A DNA stretch of 64,000 nucleotides from Chryseobacterium rhizoplanae (GTDB taxonomy: Bacteria > Bacteroidota > Bacteroidia > Flavobacteriales > Weeksellaceae), in NCBI RefSeq assembly GCF_900182655.1, contig NZ_FXTC01000001.1, positions 1,116,001 through 1,180,000 of the forward strand, given 5' to 3'. Of this stretch, positions 18,418 to 27,151 are shown in pieces (the stretch's first letter is position 1; every line of letters starts with the position of its first letter). The notes under the pieces were generated by a model that was not told where the DNA came from, made no database searches, and saw only the letters and a list, made by a program, of their open reading frames with translations. A program made the translations under genes and the position numbers.

Positions 18418-18491
18418 TTTAAACCACCCCGTCAAAAATTTTTAAATTTTTGCCACCCCTCCGAGGGAGGGGAATTTTCAGCCGTTCAATT
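18418..18491 (+). repeat. Dispersed two-hairpin repeat, copy 1
   Basis: Contains ACCACCCCGTCAAAAA, a hairpin CAAAAATTT/AAATTTTTG, and CCCCTCC-GAG-GGAGGGG. Other copies are at 33872, 43771 and 51430. In this copy the inner C/G pair of the first hairpin is T/A on both arms, a compensated change. Confidence 0.85.
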
Positions 18492-18788
18492 CAAAATTCA
18501 GGAAACCGGCAGTTTTGCAGTTTCTGTTTCACAGTTTATAATTTTAGTAGATTTTATCGCGTTGTTGATATATATCTTTGACTCAATTCTTCACTTTTTG
18601 TTCAAATTTACCTAACAAAAGATATTTTCATTCATGATAAAAAATCAAAAAAAAATGATACTCATAGAATTATAGAGAACCAAATGAGATAAATGTGGTT
18701 AGTTTATTATGCTAATGTTGAATGATGATTGGCTTAATGATTAGTGATAATCTTAAGCCAATTTCTTTTTCAGGAGGAATATTTTATT

Positions 18789-18965
18789 TTAAAATATTTT
18801 AAGTCCAACTATTCCTGCAACAATCAGTAGTGCAGAGAGCAATCGTAAAATGCTTGCTGAGTCATGAAAAAACAGAATTTCCACCAATAAAGTTCCTACA
18901 GCACCAATTCCGGTCCAAACAGCATAAGCTGTTCCAATAGGGATACTTTTCTGGTTGTGAACCAT
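18789..18965 (-). pseudogene. Truncated SMR-family (QacE/SugE-type) efflux transporter remnant
   Basis: A 58-codon reverse frame whose product contains [20 protein letters not shown] and ends [13 protein letters not shown]. These are the second half of small multidrug resistance proteins, which are normally about 105 residues. The first two helices with the essential membrane Glu are missing, and upstream sequence runs into the mug promoter region. The preceding 18492-18788 stretch shows no gene. Likely a deletion remnant. Confidence 0.8.
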
Positions 18966-19075
18966 TCAATATTCCATAATAAATGTGACTCTCAATATCC
19001 CTAATATTGATATCTTTATATTATGAAAAAGAGAAGACAAAGATCTCTTATTTTCTATATACTATTATCTCAATT

Positions 19076-19579
19076 ATGCTAACAGATATCATTACAGCTC
19101 ATCTTAACGTTCTTTTTTGTGGAATTAATCCCGGATTAAAATCATCAGATGACGGACATCATTTTTCGGGAAAGAGTAACCGTTTTTGGAAAGTCCTTCA
19201 TCAGTCGGGTTTTACTTCTTATCAAATTGAAGCGGTGAATGATACTTCTATCCTGGATTTCGGGCTGGGGCTCACCACTGCTGTAGCAAGAGCAACTTCC
19301 CGTGCTGATGAACTTTCAAAAGGAGAGTTTGACAATGCTTTGGATGCATTTAAAACAAAAATAACAGAATATAAACCTCAATATATTGCTTTTCTCGGCA
19401 AAGCTGCTTACAAAGCTTTCTCTAAAAAGAAAGAAATTCTATGGGGACTGCAGGCAGAAGATTTCTGTGGAGCAAAAGTGTGGGTTTTGCCCAATACCAG
19501 CGGTTTGAACCGGGGATTTTCTCTTGATCAGCTGGTTGCTTATTATAAGGAGTTTTATCTTACACTTCACAAACCGTAA
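19076..19579 (+). CDS. mug: G/U(T) mismatch-specific DNA glycosylase
   Basis: 167 residues from the ATG at 19076, matching the E. coli Mug length. From this start, CGINPGL places the active-site Asn at position 18, as in Mug. The second motif PNTSGLNRGFS and FLGKAAYKAF agree with the uracil-DNA glycosylase superfamily. It removes U or T opposite G and ethenocytosine in base-excision repair. The open frame begins at 19007, but the extra 23 residues are not family-like. Its stop lies 3 bp from the convergent alkyladenine glycosylase stop. Confidence 0.92.
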   Translation: MLTDIITAHLNVLFCGINPGLKSSDDGHHFSGKSNRFWKVLHQSGFTSYQIEAVNDTSILDFGLGLTTAVARATSRADELSKGEFDNALDAFKTKITEYKPQYIAFLGKAAYKAFSKKKEILWGLQAEDFCGAKVWVLPNTSGLNRGFSLDQLVAYYKEFYLTLHKP

Positions 19580-19582
19580 TGG

Positions 19583-20188
19583 TTATATTGTATTCGGTTT
19601 GCTTACATATTTATTTCCTTTCACAAAGAACCGCCAGGGTAAAAGGGCATCTTCCTGTGCATACGCAACGCCTATACGGGGCACTTTTATAATATCATCA
19701 GAAGGATATCGAATGCCGTGATCTTCAATCCATATTTCATTTCCATCCAGATCTTTTTTATTAAAAGATTGATCAATACCTAAAGCTTTGGCTGCAGATC
19801 CGGGGCCGGAAGAAATAGCCGCCTTATCAACTGACATATTCCGTCTGAGTTCCATGATGTTTTTTCCTATCAGTGGCTCAACAGCTCTGATTAACACAGC
19901 GTGAGGCTCATCTTTTACAGAAGTTACAACATTGAACAGATGATGAATTCCGTAACATAAATAAACATAGGAAACACCGCCATGACTGTACAACGTTTCT
20001 GTGCGGTTGGTCCGTCTGCCGCCATACGCATGGGAGGCTTTATCCAGAACTCCGAAATAGGCTTCTGTTTCTACAATAATTCCGGCAGTTACTTCATCAT
20101 TGATCTCTGTAAAAAGAACTTTTCCCAGAAGATCCTGAGCGAGAAAAAGAACGTCTTGATTAGAGTAATAGGAGAGTGGCAGTTTCAA
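19583..20188 (-). CDS. DNA-3-methyladenine glycosylase (AAG/MPG family)
   Basis: 201 residues. VETEAYFG supplies the catalytic Glu42 and Tyr44, with His53 (SHAYGGRRTNR) in the spacing known for human AAG. VYLCYGIHHLFNVVT is the family core. It excises alkylated purines and hypoxanthine. It converges with mug with only 3 bp between stop codons. Confidence 0.93.
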   Translation of the reverse strand: MKLPLSYYSNQDVLFLAQDLLGKVLFTEINDEVTAGIIVETEAYFGVLDKASHAYGGRRTNRTETLYSHGGVSYVYLCYGIHHLFNVVTSVKDEPHAVLIRAVEPLIGKNIMELRRNMSVDKAAISSGPGSAAKALGIDQSFNKKDLDGNEIWIEDHGIRYPSDDIIKVPRIGVAYAQEDALLPWRFFVKGNKYVSKPNTI

Positions 20189-20307
20189 AGGAATGATTTT
20201 ATGAATTTAACAGGTTAAAAATAAGGATATAAAAACAATTTTCATAGAGTTAAACAGATTGTCACTACATTTGATTATGAATTTCATTCACCCCCAAAAA
20301 CAAAATT

Positions 20308-20736
20308 ATGATGAAAGCTTTTAATCTGACGCTGTTTATGGTCACTTTTTGTCTGACAGCATTACCATTCAGTATTCCTTATCAGCAGTCTTATCAAAAA
20401 ATGATTGTCGGGAAGTGGCAGCCAGTACTTTCTATCACTGAAGGTATTGAAGCAAACGGAAAACGAACGGGAAAGACTCATTCAAAATTCAGCAGCAAAG
20501 ATATCATGCAGTTTAATGCCGATGGCTCTATTATTGATGGCGGACAGCTTTATTTTTCGTATTCACTGGATCCTGATCATAAGACGTTATCTTTATTTGA
20601 TGGGAGTAACTCTGAGAAAAAATTTGAAATCATTCAGCTAGACAAAACAGCAATGAAAATAGTAATGAAAGACGTTGATAAATACAAAGGAGAGCTCTTT
20701 CCTATAACCTGGACCATTGCATTTAAAAGAAGATAA
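20308..20736 (+). CDS. Exported lipocalin-like hypothetical protein
   Basis: 142 residues with an N-terminal signal-like hydrophobic stretch (FNLTLFMVTFCLTALPFS). The start of the mature part, MIVGKWQPV, followed by alternating strands (FNADGSIIDGG, TLSLFDGS, WTIAFKRR) looks like the lipocalin-like domains common in Bacteroidota secreted proteins. Ligand and role unknown. Confidence 0.65.
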   Translation: MMKAFNLTLFMVTFCLTALPFSIPYQQSYQKMIVGKWQPVLSITEGIEANGKRTGKTHSKFSSKDIMQFNADGSIIDGGQLYFSYSLDPDHKTLSLFDGSNSEKKFEIIQLDKTAMKIVMKDVDKYKGELFPITWTIAFKRR

Positions 20737-20865
20737 AACGAAAACCAACATTTCTCTGTAACCTTTCAAAAGAGCTAATATCTTTAACCATATTTTAAGT
20801 GAGTTCTAATTGTATTCTAATGCAATAAAGCTCTACTGCTGCATTATTAGCTTTAATTTTGCAAA

Positions 20866-21429
20866 ATGGAAAAGAAAAATTTATGTACCACTTTATGTAA
20901 AACTACCTGCTTGTTATTATTAATTGTTGGCAGCAACTTTATTAAGGCCCAAAGTAAGGGAAGCTCAGAACTAAAAATTGCCTATGGACTTGGAACGACC
21001 ACAGATTTTCTTAATGCTTTCACCAGTGTGTTTACATTCGGTTATGGCCCTTATGAGACAAGAAATTCCGGGGCTTTTGTTGTTGAATATAACTATGCAA
21101 TAAAGGATAAATGGATTATTGGGACAGACCTCGCATACCAACAGGTAACGAGAGAATATTCCGATAAATCAACGGAAAAATCACACAATTATACTTTTGC
21201 CGTAAAAAGTAATTACAACTATATATCCAAGCCAAAATTTCGCATGTATTCCGGATTGGGATTAGGATTAACATTGGAAAAGAGTAGGAATCCTGTACAA
21301 AATATCTCACATTTTAATTATCAGCTTACAGGACTGGGAATTAGATTAGGAGGCAGATTGGGAGTAAATGCTGAAGTAGGTTTTGGATATAAAGGAATAG
21401 GAAATGTAGGGCTGGCTTACAGTTTATAA
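20866..21429 (+). CDS. Small outer-membrane beta-barrel protein
   Basis: 187 residues. Signal peptide ending FIKAQ, then amphipathic strands: LKIAYGLGTTTDFLNAF, KWIIGTDLAYQQVTREY, FRMYSGLGLGLTLEKS and a terminal GNVGLAYSL. This fits an eight-strand OmpA/OmpX-type barrel. No specific family recognised. TAATTTTG, a -7 element, ends 4 bp before the ATG. Confidence 0.7.
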   Translation: MEKKNLCTTLCKTTCLLLLIVGSNFIKAQSKGSSELKIAYGLGTTTDFLNAFTSVFTFGYGPYETRNSGAFVVEYNYAIKDKWIIGTDLAYQQVTREYSDKSTEKSHNYTFAVKSNYNYISKPKFRMYSGLGLGLTLEKSRNPVQNISHFNYQLTGLGIRLGGRLGVNAEVGFGYKGIGNVGLAYSL

Positions 21430-21464
21430 TAAGCAGGATCAATATTCATTACCTCTGTTTAAAA

Positions 21465-21499
21465 GAAAAACCAGATAATTTGATATCTGGTTTTTTCTT
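21465..21499. terminator. Bidirectional terminator
   Basis: Stem GAAAAACCAGATA with TATCTGGTTTTTTC around ATTTGA, T-rich on both sides. It separates the convergent barrel-protein and DPP IV genes. Confidence 0.85.
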
Positions 21500-21501
21500 T
21501 T

Positions 21502-23673
21502 CTATCTTCCTCCGGGAGGACAGTGTTCTTTCAAATATTTTGTAAATAGAGTAGCAAGGTGCTCTGACGTACCTTCTCCTTCATCAATAGAGTGTGTACG
21601 GTTAGGATAAGACATCAGTTGAAACTGTTTGTTGTATTTTACCAGTTCGTTGATATATACTTCCGTATTCTGATAATGCACATTATCATCACCTGTTCCA
21701 TGAACCAGTAAAAGATTTCCTTTTAGATTTTTAGCATAAGCCAGTGGAGATCCATTCACAAAATCTTCTCTGTTTTCCTGTGGAAGCCCCATATATCTTT
21801 CCTGATAGATATTGTCATAGAACAACTGGTTGGCCACCGGAGCAATAGCAATCCCGGTCTGGTAAATATCAGGATATTGTCCCAAAAGGTTCAGGGTAGA
21901 AGAACCTCCGCCGCTCCAGCCCCATACGGCAACCCTTGAAGTATCTGCATAAGGCCATTTTGCGAATAAAGCTTTAGCTCCCATTGCCTGATCACGGATA
22001 TTAAGCTGTCCTATTTTACGATAAATGGATTTTCTCCATTCACGTCCTCTTGGAGATGGTGTTCCGCGGTTTTCAAGGGAAACATACAGGTAGCCGTCTT
22101 CCGCCATATCTCCAACGTATAATTGATTCCAGCCTGTATAGAAACCGTCTGTTACTGTTTGCATTGCCGGTTCTCCATAGACTGTGAAAACAACCGGATA
22201 TTTTTTATTAGGATCAAAATTTTTAGGCTTTACCACCCATCCGTCCAATGTAACGCCATCCTGTGTGGTAATCTGGAAAAACTCTGTTTTAGACTTTGCA
22301 GGATCTGCTTTTGCTGTTCTTTTGGCGGCAACCAGTTCTTTATGTTCCGGAAGTGATATTACCGAACCCATTGAAATGGCATTAACGCTGTTATTGGTGA
22401 ACATCGCGATCTTCCCATTGGGTGATATTGTGTATGTATTGGAACCTGTATAAGCTTCAGGGGTTACTTTTTGTGCTTTTCCTCCTTTCATACTTACTTT
22501 ATACAGGTATTTCTGAGTCGCATTATTGGGTGATGCTGAAAAGTAAATCTGTTTATTCTGAACATCAAAAAACTCAGGTTTTATCACATCGAAAGCCTCT
22601 TTTGTAATCAATGTTGCCTTACCGCTCATATCTATTTTATAAATATGTCTCCATCCGTCTTTTTCAGAAAGCCAAAGGAATTCCTTTCCATTCTCTATCC
22701 AGTCCCAGCCACTTGGGTCATTATCGTTCCAACGGGATTTGATATCAATCCATGCAGCATCTGTTTCCGTATGAATAGTCTTACTGCTGCCGGAGCTGGC
22801 ATCTGCCACGATGATTTTACTTTGATTCTGCTTTCTGTTCAGCTGCTGGAGGATAACAGATTTAGAATCCAGTACCCATTCCATTCTCGGAATATAGTTT
22901 TGCATTTCATCTCCTGCAATATCTGCTTTCTTTGAAGATTTAGAAGCAAGATCATAGAACCAAATGCTGCATCCTGAAGGATTTTCTCCTACTTTCGGAT
23001 ACTCTACAGGAACTGTAAATGAATACAGACTGTCTGTATTATTGATCATCAGGAAGTTTTTTGTACCTCTTGCATCCAGCTTCCAGTAAGCAATTTTGTT
23101 ACCGTCGGGTGACCATCGGAAACCATCCTGAGTTCCAAATTCCTCTTCATATACCCAATCGAAAGTACCGTTGATCATGCCATCTGTACCATCTGTAGTG
23201 ATTTTGGTCATCTGGTTGTTTGAAAGGTCTTCAACATACATATTATGCTTGGATACATACGCTACTTTTTTTCCATCCGGGGAATACTTTGCAAACATCA
23301 GCGATGAAGAAGGCAGACCTTTTCCAAGCTGGGTAAGCTTTTTAGTATTTTTGTCGAAAATCCAGTAATCTCCACGGGTATTGTCTCTCCATACTTTTCG
23401 GGTATTGGCAAAGAGTAATAAACTTTTGTCATCTGGAGATACCTGAAAGCTTTGTACCTGCAGTGGTTCAGAGTTTCCCGCAGGAACAAGTTCATTGCTG
23501 TTTAAAAGTGTCTGGTCTTTTCCGGGATGCAGTACATCAACAATTTCAACCCCCTTTTTAGTAAATGAATAATAAGCATTACCATCCGGAGTCCACTGTG
23601 TTTTTTGTGCAGCCAATGGCGACAGACACAGGAAGTATAATGCAATAACGGTTAGTTTTTTTATATTCTTCAT
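21502..23673 (-). CDS. Dipeptidyl peptidase IV-like S9 serine peptidase
   Basis: 723 residues. Signal peptide (ends PLAAQ), an N-terminal beta-propeller with repeated SPDGKK/SPDGN blades, and a C-terminal alpha/beta hydrolase. The catalytic triad is visible as Ser587 (WGWSGGGSS), Asp663 (GTGDDNVHYQ) and His694 (NRTHSI), with spacing close to human DPP4. WVYEEEFG carries the Glu-Glu pair that binds the substrate N-terminus in DPP4. It should remove X-Pro/X-Ala dipeptides in the periplasm. It lies 12 bp after the Xaa-Pro aminopeptidase gene in the same operon. Confidence 0.93.
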   Translation of the reverse strand: MKNIKKLTVIALYFLCLSPLAAQKTQWTPDGNAYYSFTKKGVEIVDVLHPGKDQTLLNSNELVPAGNSEPLQVQSFQVSPDDKSLLLFANTRKVWRDNTRGDYWIFDKNTKKLTQLGKGLPSSSLMFAKYSPDGKKVAYVSKHNMYVEDLSNNQMTKITTDGTDGMINGTFDWVYEEEFGTQDGFRWSPDGNKIAYWKLDARGTKNFLMINNTDSLYSFTVPVEYPKVGENPSGCSIWFYDLASKSSKKADIAGDEMQNYIPRMEWVLDSKSVILQQLNRKQNQSKIIVADASSGSSKTIHTETDAAWIDIKSRWNDNDPSGWDWIENGKEFLWLSEKDGWRHIYKIDMSGKATLITKEAFDVIKPEFFDVQNKQIYFSASPNNATQKYLYKVSMKGGKAQKVTPEAYTGSNTYTISPNGKIAMFTNNSVNAISMGSVISLPEHKELVAAKRTAKADPAKSKTEFFQITTQDGVTLDGWVVKPKNFDPNKKYPVVFTVYGEPAMQTVTDGFYTGWNQLYVGDMAEDGYLYVSLENRGTPSPRGREWRKSIYRKIGQLNIRDQAMGAKALFAKWPYADTSRVAVWGWSGGGSSTLNLLGQYPDIYQTGIAIAPVANQLFYDNIYQERYMGLPQENREDFVNGSPLAYAKNLKGNLLLVHGTGDDNVHYQNTEVYINELVKYNKQFQLMSYPNRTHSIDEGEGTSEHLATLFTKYLKEHCPPGGR

Positions 23674-23685
23674 AGTTAGTATGGA

Positions 23686-25080
23686 TTAAGCTAAGTGTTC
23701 AGCTCTGTAATTCTCAATTTCTTCAACTGTTTTTATTAATCCGTTCCCAAGAAGCCTGTATCCGTCATCTGTAATCAGGAAATCATCTTCCACACGGATT
23801 CCTCCAAAATTTCGGTATTCATTAACTGTATCGTAATTGATAAAATCTGCATTTTTATTTTCAGCCTGCCAGATATCTATCAGTTCCGGGATCATATAAA
23901 TACCGGGTTCAACCGTTACTACAAATCCGGACTCAAGAGCCTTTCCTAAACGTAAAGATTTAAGGCCGAATGTTTTGGTATCTTTTGGTTCTTCTTCGGT
24001 ATAGCCAATGTATTGCTCTCCGAGATCTTCCATATCATGTACATCAAGTCCCATCATATGTCCCAATCCGCATTGGAAAAATAGGGTATGGGCATGGTTT
24101 TTTACCGCTTCTTCAGGATTTCCTTTCATCAATCCAAGATCAATAAGACCTTCCACAAGATGCTGAGAAGCTTTCAAATGAATATCCTTGAATCTAACAC
24201 CCGGTTTCAGAAGTTGTTGTGCATTATTAAAAGCATTCAGAACCACTTCATACATTTCCTTTTGTTTTGTACTAAAAGTTTTGCTCACAGGAAATGTTCT
24301 GGTAAGGTCGCCCGCATATCCCATTGCCGTTTCCGCTCCAGAATCATTAAGGAAAAGATCTCCCTCTTTCAAAGTATTGAGGCGATAATGATTATGCAGA
24401 ATTCCTCCGTTTATGGTTACAATCGGAGGATAAGACATCTGACATTCTTTATTGGCAGCCAGGTATTGAATGGCATTGGCTATTTCATATTCTTTAATGC
24501 CCGGTTTTGCAGTCCGCATTGCCAGCAAATGCATTTCATTGGATACATTCACTGCCTGTTCTATCTGCACTATTTCCTGAGACTCTTTTATAGAACGCTG
24601 CTTCACAATGGCTTTAATCATCTCTGCAGAAGGCTGTAATGCAGCTATTTTAAGACCAAGAAGATCGGCAAGTAAAATTTTATTGAAAGACTGATACGGA
24701 GGAAGATAATGTACCTTTCTGCCGGAAGTCTGTGCTTTTAGAATATATTGGGCAAGTTCTGCATACGGCATGGTTTCCTGTACTCCGGATTTCAGACTTT
24801 TTTCTTTCAGGGTTTCCTGTCTGCCCATCCATACGATATCATCTATACTTAATTCATCTCCGAAAATAATGGTCTTATTCTCATCAATATCAATAATGCC
24901 CGCAATATGGGGTTCCTGGATTCCGAAATAATATAAATAGGTACTGTCCTGACGGAAATAATAAGGATTGTGTTCAAAATTCACAGGATTCTCTATATTT
25001 CCCAGAAACAATAAAATTCCGCCCGATACATTACTTTGTAAAACGGCTCTTCTATCTTGGTAGGTTTGTGTTGAAAACAT
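23686..25080 (-). CDS. Xaa-Pro aminopeptidase (aminopeptidase P, M24B)
   Basis: 464 residues. Creatinase-like N-terminal domain and a pita-bread catalytic domain. Metal ligands: Asp in LNDSGAE and in YAGDLTRTFP, His in GLGHMMGLDVHD, Glu in VTVEPGIYM and in GIRVEDDFLI. No signal peptide, so it should act in the cytoplasm, removing the N-terminal residue before proline. First gene of an operon with the DPP IV-like peptidase; divergent from the AraC gene at 25255. Confidence 0.94.
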   Translation of the reverse strand: MFSTQTYQDRRAVLQSNVSGGILLFLGNIENPVNFEHNPYYFRQDSTYLYYFGIQEPHIAGIIDIDENKTIIFGDELSIDDIVWMGRQETLKEKSLKSGVQETMPYAELAQYILKAQTSGRKVHYLPPYQSFNKILLADLLGLKIAALQPSAEMIKAIVKQRSIKESQEIVQIEQAVNVSNEMHLLAMRTAKPGIKEYEIANAIQYLAANKECQMSYPPIVTINGGILHNHYRLNTLKEGDLFLNDSGAETAMGYAGDLTRTFPVSKTFSTKQKEMYEVVLNAFNNAQQLLKPGVRFKDIHLKASQHLVEGLIDLGLMKGNPEEAVKNHAHTLFFQCGLGHMMGLDVHDMEDLGEQYIGYTEEEPKDTKTFGLKSLRLGKALESGFVVTVEPGIYMIPELIDIWQAENKNADFINYDTVNEYRNFGGIRVEDDFLITDDGYRLLGNGLIKTVEEIENYRAEHLA

Positions 25081-25197
25081 ATTATGAATACTTTTTAATT
25101 TAAAGCTTTAAAGTTACGATTTTGTACTATTGACCGCTCTTTATTTACTAAAATAAAGAATAATGTAAAGTTTGGATTTTAATATGATATCCAGTGT

Positions 25198-25227
25198 TCA
25201 TATTTTGCTTAAATTCGGTCATATTTT
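25198..25227 (+). promoter_or_regulatory. Candidate regulator site: direct repeat TCATATTTT
   Basis: TCATATTTT occurs at 25198-25206 and 25219-25227, 21 bp apart (two helical turns), in the divergent gap between the aminopeptidase P and AraC genes. AraC-type proteins often bind such direct repeats. Confidence 0.4.
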
Positions 25228-25254
25228 AACCTTTTACATCAAAATATTGGTTCT

Positions 25255-26139
25255 ATGAAGAGTCTTCAGTTTTCAGTCCCTGCTGACACCAACAAAAGTA
25301 TCCGTATTCAGGAAGATATAATGCCCAATTTTTATCCTTACTTCCATCGGCATACGGAAACCCAGATCATGTGGATTCTTAAAGGACATGGAACACTGGC
25401 CATAGAACAAAATCTCTTTAATTTTGAGGCTGGTGATATTTTCTATCTGGGAGCTAACCAATCACACGTCTTCCGGGGTAATTTTGATAAGGATGAAAAA
25501 CAAAAAGTTCATTCCATCTCTATATTTTTTGATCCATATAAAAAGATCGCTGCATTTTTTGACTTACCGGAATTTGGAGAACTTAAAAATTTTATAGCCC
25601 ATTCAGAAGTCGGTTTCCAGGTCGCCCCTAAATTAAAAATAAGTATCGGGGAAAACATTGCAGCCTTACAAAAAACAGAAGGAGTAGAGCAGGTCATAGA
25701 TTTTATCAGGATTTTAAACCATCTTATGCAAAACAGGCATCTGCATATTCCCTTATCTTCAGAAAAGAATCTGCCCAATCACATTTCAGATTATGATCAA
25801 AGAATTATAGATGCCCAAACCTTTATTAAGAAGAATTTTGCCCAGCAGAAACTCACCCTTGATCTGATTGCGAAAGAAGCTTGTATGACTCCACAGGCAT
25901 TTTGCAGATCTTTTAAAAAACGTACCAGAATTACCTATATTCAATATCTTAATGAATTACGAGTGCAGAGAGCCTGTAGATTATTAACCTCCAGCAGCAT
26001 GTACAACATTTCTTCCGTTGCTTTTAACAGCGGGTTCACCAGTCTTACGAACTTTAACCGGGTATTTAAATCCATCATGAAGTACTCTCCAAATGAATAT
26101 CTGAAGCATTATAAAGAGGCTACTACAGACCACGAATAA
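25255..26139 (+). CDS. AraC-family transcriptional regulator (likely of hydroxyproline catabolism)
   Basis: 294 residues. N-terminal cupin (HRHTETQIMWILKGHGTLAIE, FEAGDIFYLG) and a C-terminal double helix-turn-helix (LTLDLIAKEACMTPQAFCRSF, NISSVAFNSGFTSLTNFNRVF, SPNEYL). It is divergent from the proline peptidases and 88 bp upstream of the hydroxyproline genes on the same strand, so it is the likely regulator of one or both. Effector unproven. Confidence 0.9.
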   Translation: MKSLQFSVPADTNKSIRIQEDIMPNFYPYFHRHTETQIMWILKGHGTLAIEQNLFNFEAGDIFYLGANQSHVFRGNFDKDEKQKVHSISIFFDPYKKIAAFFDLPEFGELKNFIAHSEVGFQVAPKLKISIGENIAALQKTEGVEQVIDFIRILNHLMQNRHLHIPLSSEKNLPNHISDYDQRIIDAQTFIKKNFAQQKLTLDLIAKEACMTPQAFCRSFKKRTRITYIQYLNELRVQRACRLLTSSSMYNISSVAFNSGFTSLTNFNRVFKSIMKYSPNEYLKHYKEATTDHE

Positions 26140-26153
26140 TCACATGTTAAAAT

Positions 26154-26210
26154 ACGGTTAGAATACATTAAAATATTAACATTTACCGTTATAAAATTCA
26201 CTTAGTTTTG
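26154..26210 (+). promoter_or_regulatory. Promoter region of hydroxyproline operon
   Basis: TAGTTTTG at 26203-26210 matches the -7 box and lies 17 bp before the ATG. Upstream, ACGGT (26154) and ACCGT (26185) form the ends of an imperfect AT-rich inverted repeat that could bind the AraC regulator. Confidence 0.5.
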
Positions 26211-26227
26211 AATAAATATTATTTGAT

Positions 26228-27151
26228 ATGAGTACAAAACTAAACTGGGAAGGTATTTATCCTGCTGTATTAACTCCTTTTACCAAAGAAGGTGAGATAG
26301 ACTTTGAAATGTTTGCTCTCAATACAGAAACCCAGATTAAAGCAGGCGTTCATGGAATTATCCTTGCAGGAACATTAGGGGAAGCCAGTGCACTGGAAAC
26401 TGAAGAAAAATTTGAGTTGCTGAAATATGCAAAAAAGATAATACAGGGAAGAATTCCGGTTATTCTTAATCTTTCTGAAAATACAACCAAAAATGCGGTA
26501 CAATTCGCTCAAAAAGCTAAGGAATGGGGTGCTGACGGACTTATGCTGCTTCCTCCTATGCGGTATAAAGCAGACAGCCGTGAAGTGGTAGAATATTTTA
26601 AAGCAGTAGCAGCTGCTACAGATCTTCCTATCCTCATTTATAACAACCCTGTAGATTACGGAATATACGTCACCCTAGAAATGTTTGAGGAGCTTATTGA
26701 CTGTCCAACTATTCAGGCTGTTAAAGAATCTACAAGAGATCTCGCGAATGTAACCAGAATGATTAATCGTTTTGGAAAAAGAATAAAAATTCTTGGCGGG
26801 GTAGATACCATTTGCCTGGAAACCCTGATGCTTGGTGCAGATGGCCTTGTAGCCGGTCTTGTAGACGCTTTCCCTAATGAAACTATGGCAATGTACAACT
26901 CCGTTAAAGCAGGTAAATATGACAAAGCTGTAGCAATCTACAGATGGTTTATGCCATTACTGGAACTTGATATTCACCCAAAGCTTATTCAGTACATCAA
27001 GCTGGCTGCTACAGCGGAAGGGATAAGCAGTCCTTATGTAAGAGCTCCGCGTCTTGAACTTCATGGGGAGGAAGCTGAAAGAATTCAAAAAATTATTGAA
27101 GAAGGTATAGCCAACCGCCCGATACTATTAACTCCAGAAAAACAAATATGA
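26228..27151 (+). CDS. DapA-superfamily lyase, probable pyrroline-4-hydroxy-2-carboxylate deaminase
   Basis: 307 residues, TIM barrel of the dihydrodipicolinate synthase family. Schiff-base Lys166 (AVKESTRDL) and Tyr138 (IYNNPVDYG) are present, and GTLGEAS replaces the usual GTTGE. Within this gene set (epimerase, oxidase, semialdehyde dehydrogenase) it best fits the step that converts 1-pyrroline-4-hydroxy-2-carboxylate to 2-oxoglutarate semialdehyde with ammonia release. Its end overlaps the next gene by 4 nt. Confidence 0.85.
   Translation: MSTKLNWEGIYPAVLTPFTKEGEIDFEMFALNTETQIKAGVHGIILAGTLGEASALETEEKFELLKYAKKIIQGRIPVILNLSENTTKNAVQFAQKAKEWGADGLMLLPPMRYKADSREVVEYFKAVAAATDLPILIYNNPVDYGIYVTLEMFEELIDCPTIQAVKESTRDLANVTRMINRFGKRIKILGGVDTICLETLMLGADGLVAGLVDAFPNETMAMYNSVKAGKYDKAVAIYRWFMPLLELDIHPKLIQYIKLAATAEGISSPYVRAPRLELHGEEAERIQKIIEEGIANRPILLTPEKQI

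Noticed and set aside
18415..18615. 66-codon open frame after the LytTR regulator
   Set aside because: Its first third is the dispersed two-hairpin repeat and the rest shows no family signal.
24088..24639. 183-codon open frame on the + strand
   Set aside because: Lies wholly inside the aminopeptidase P gene on the other strand, which has clear metal-binding motifs.
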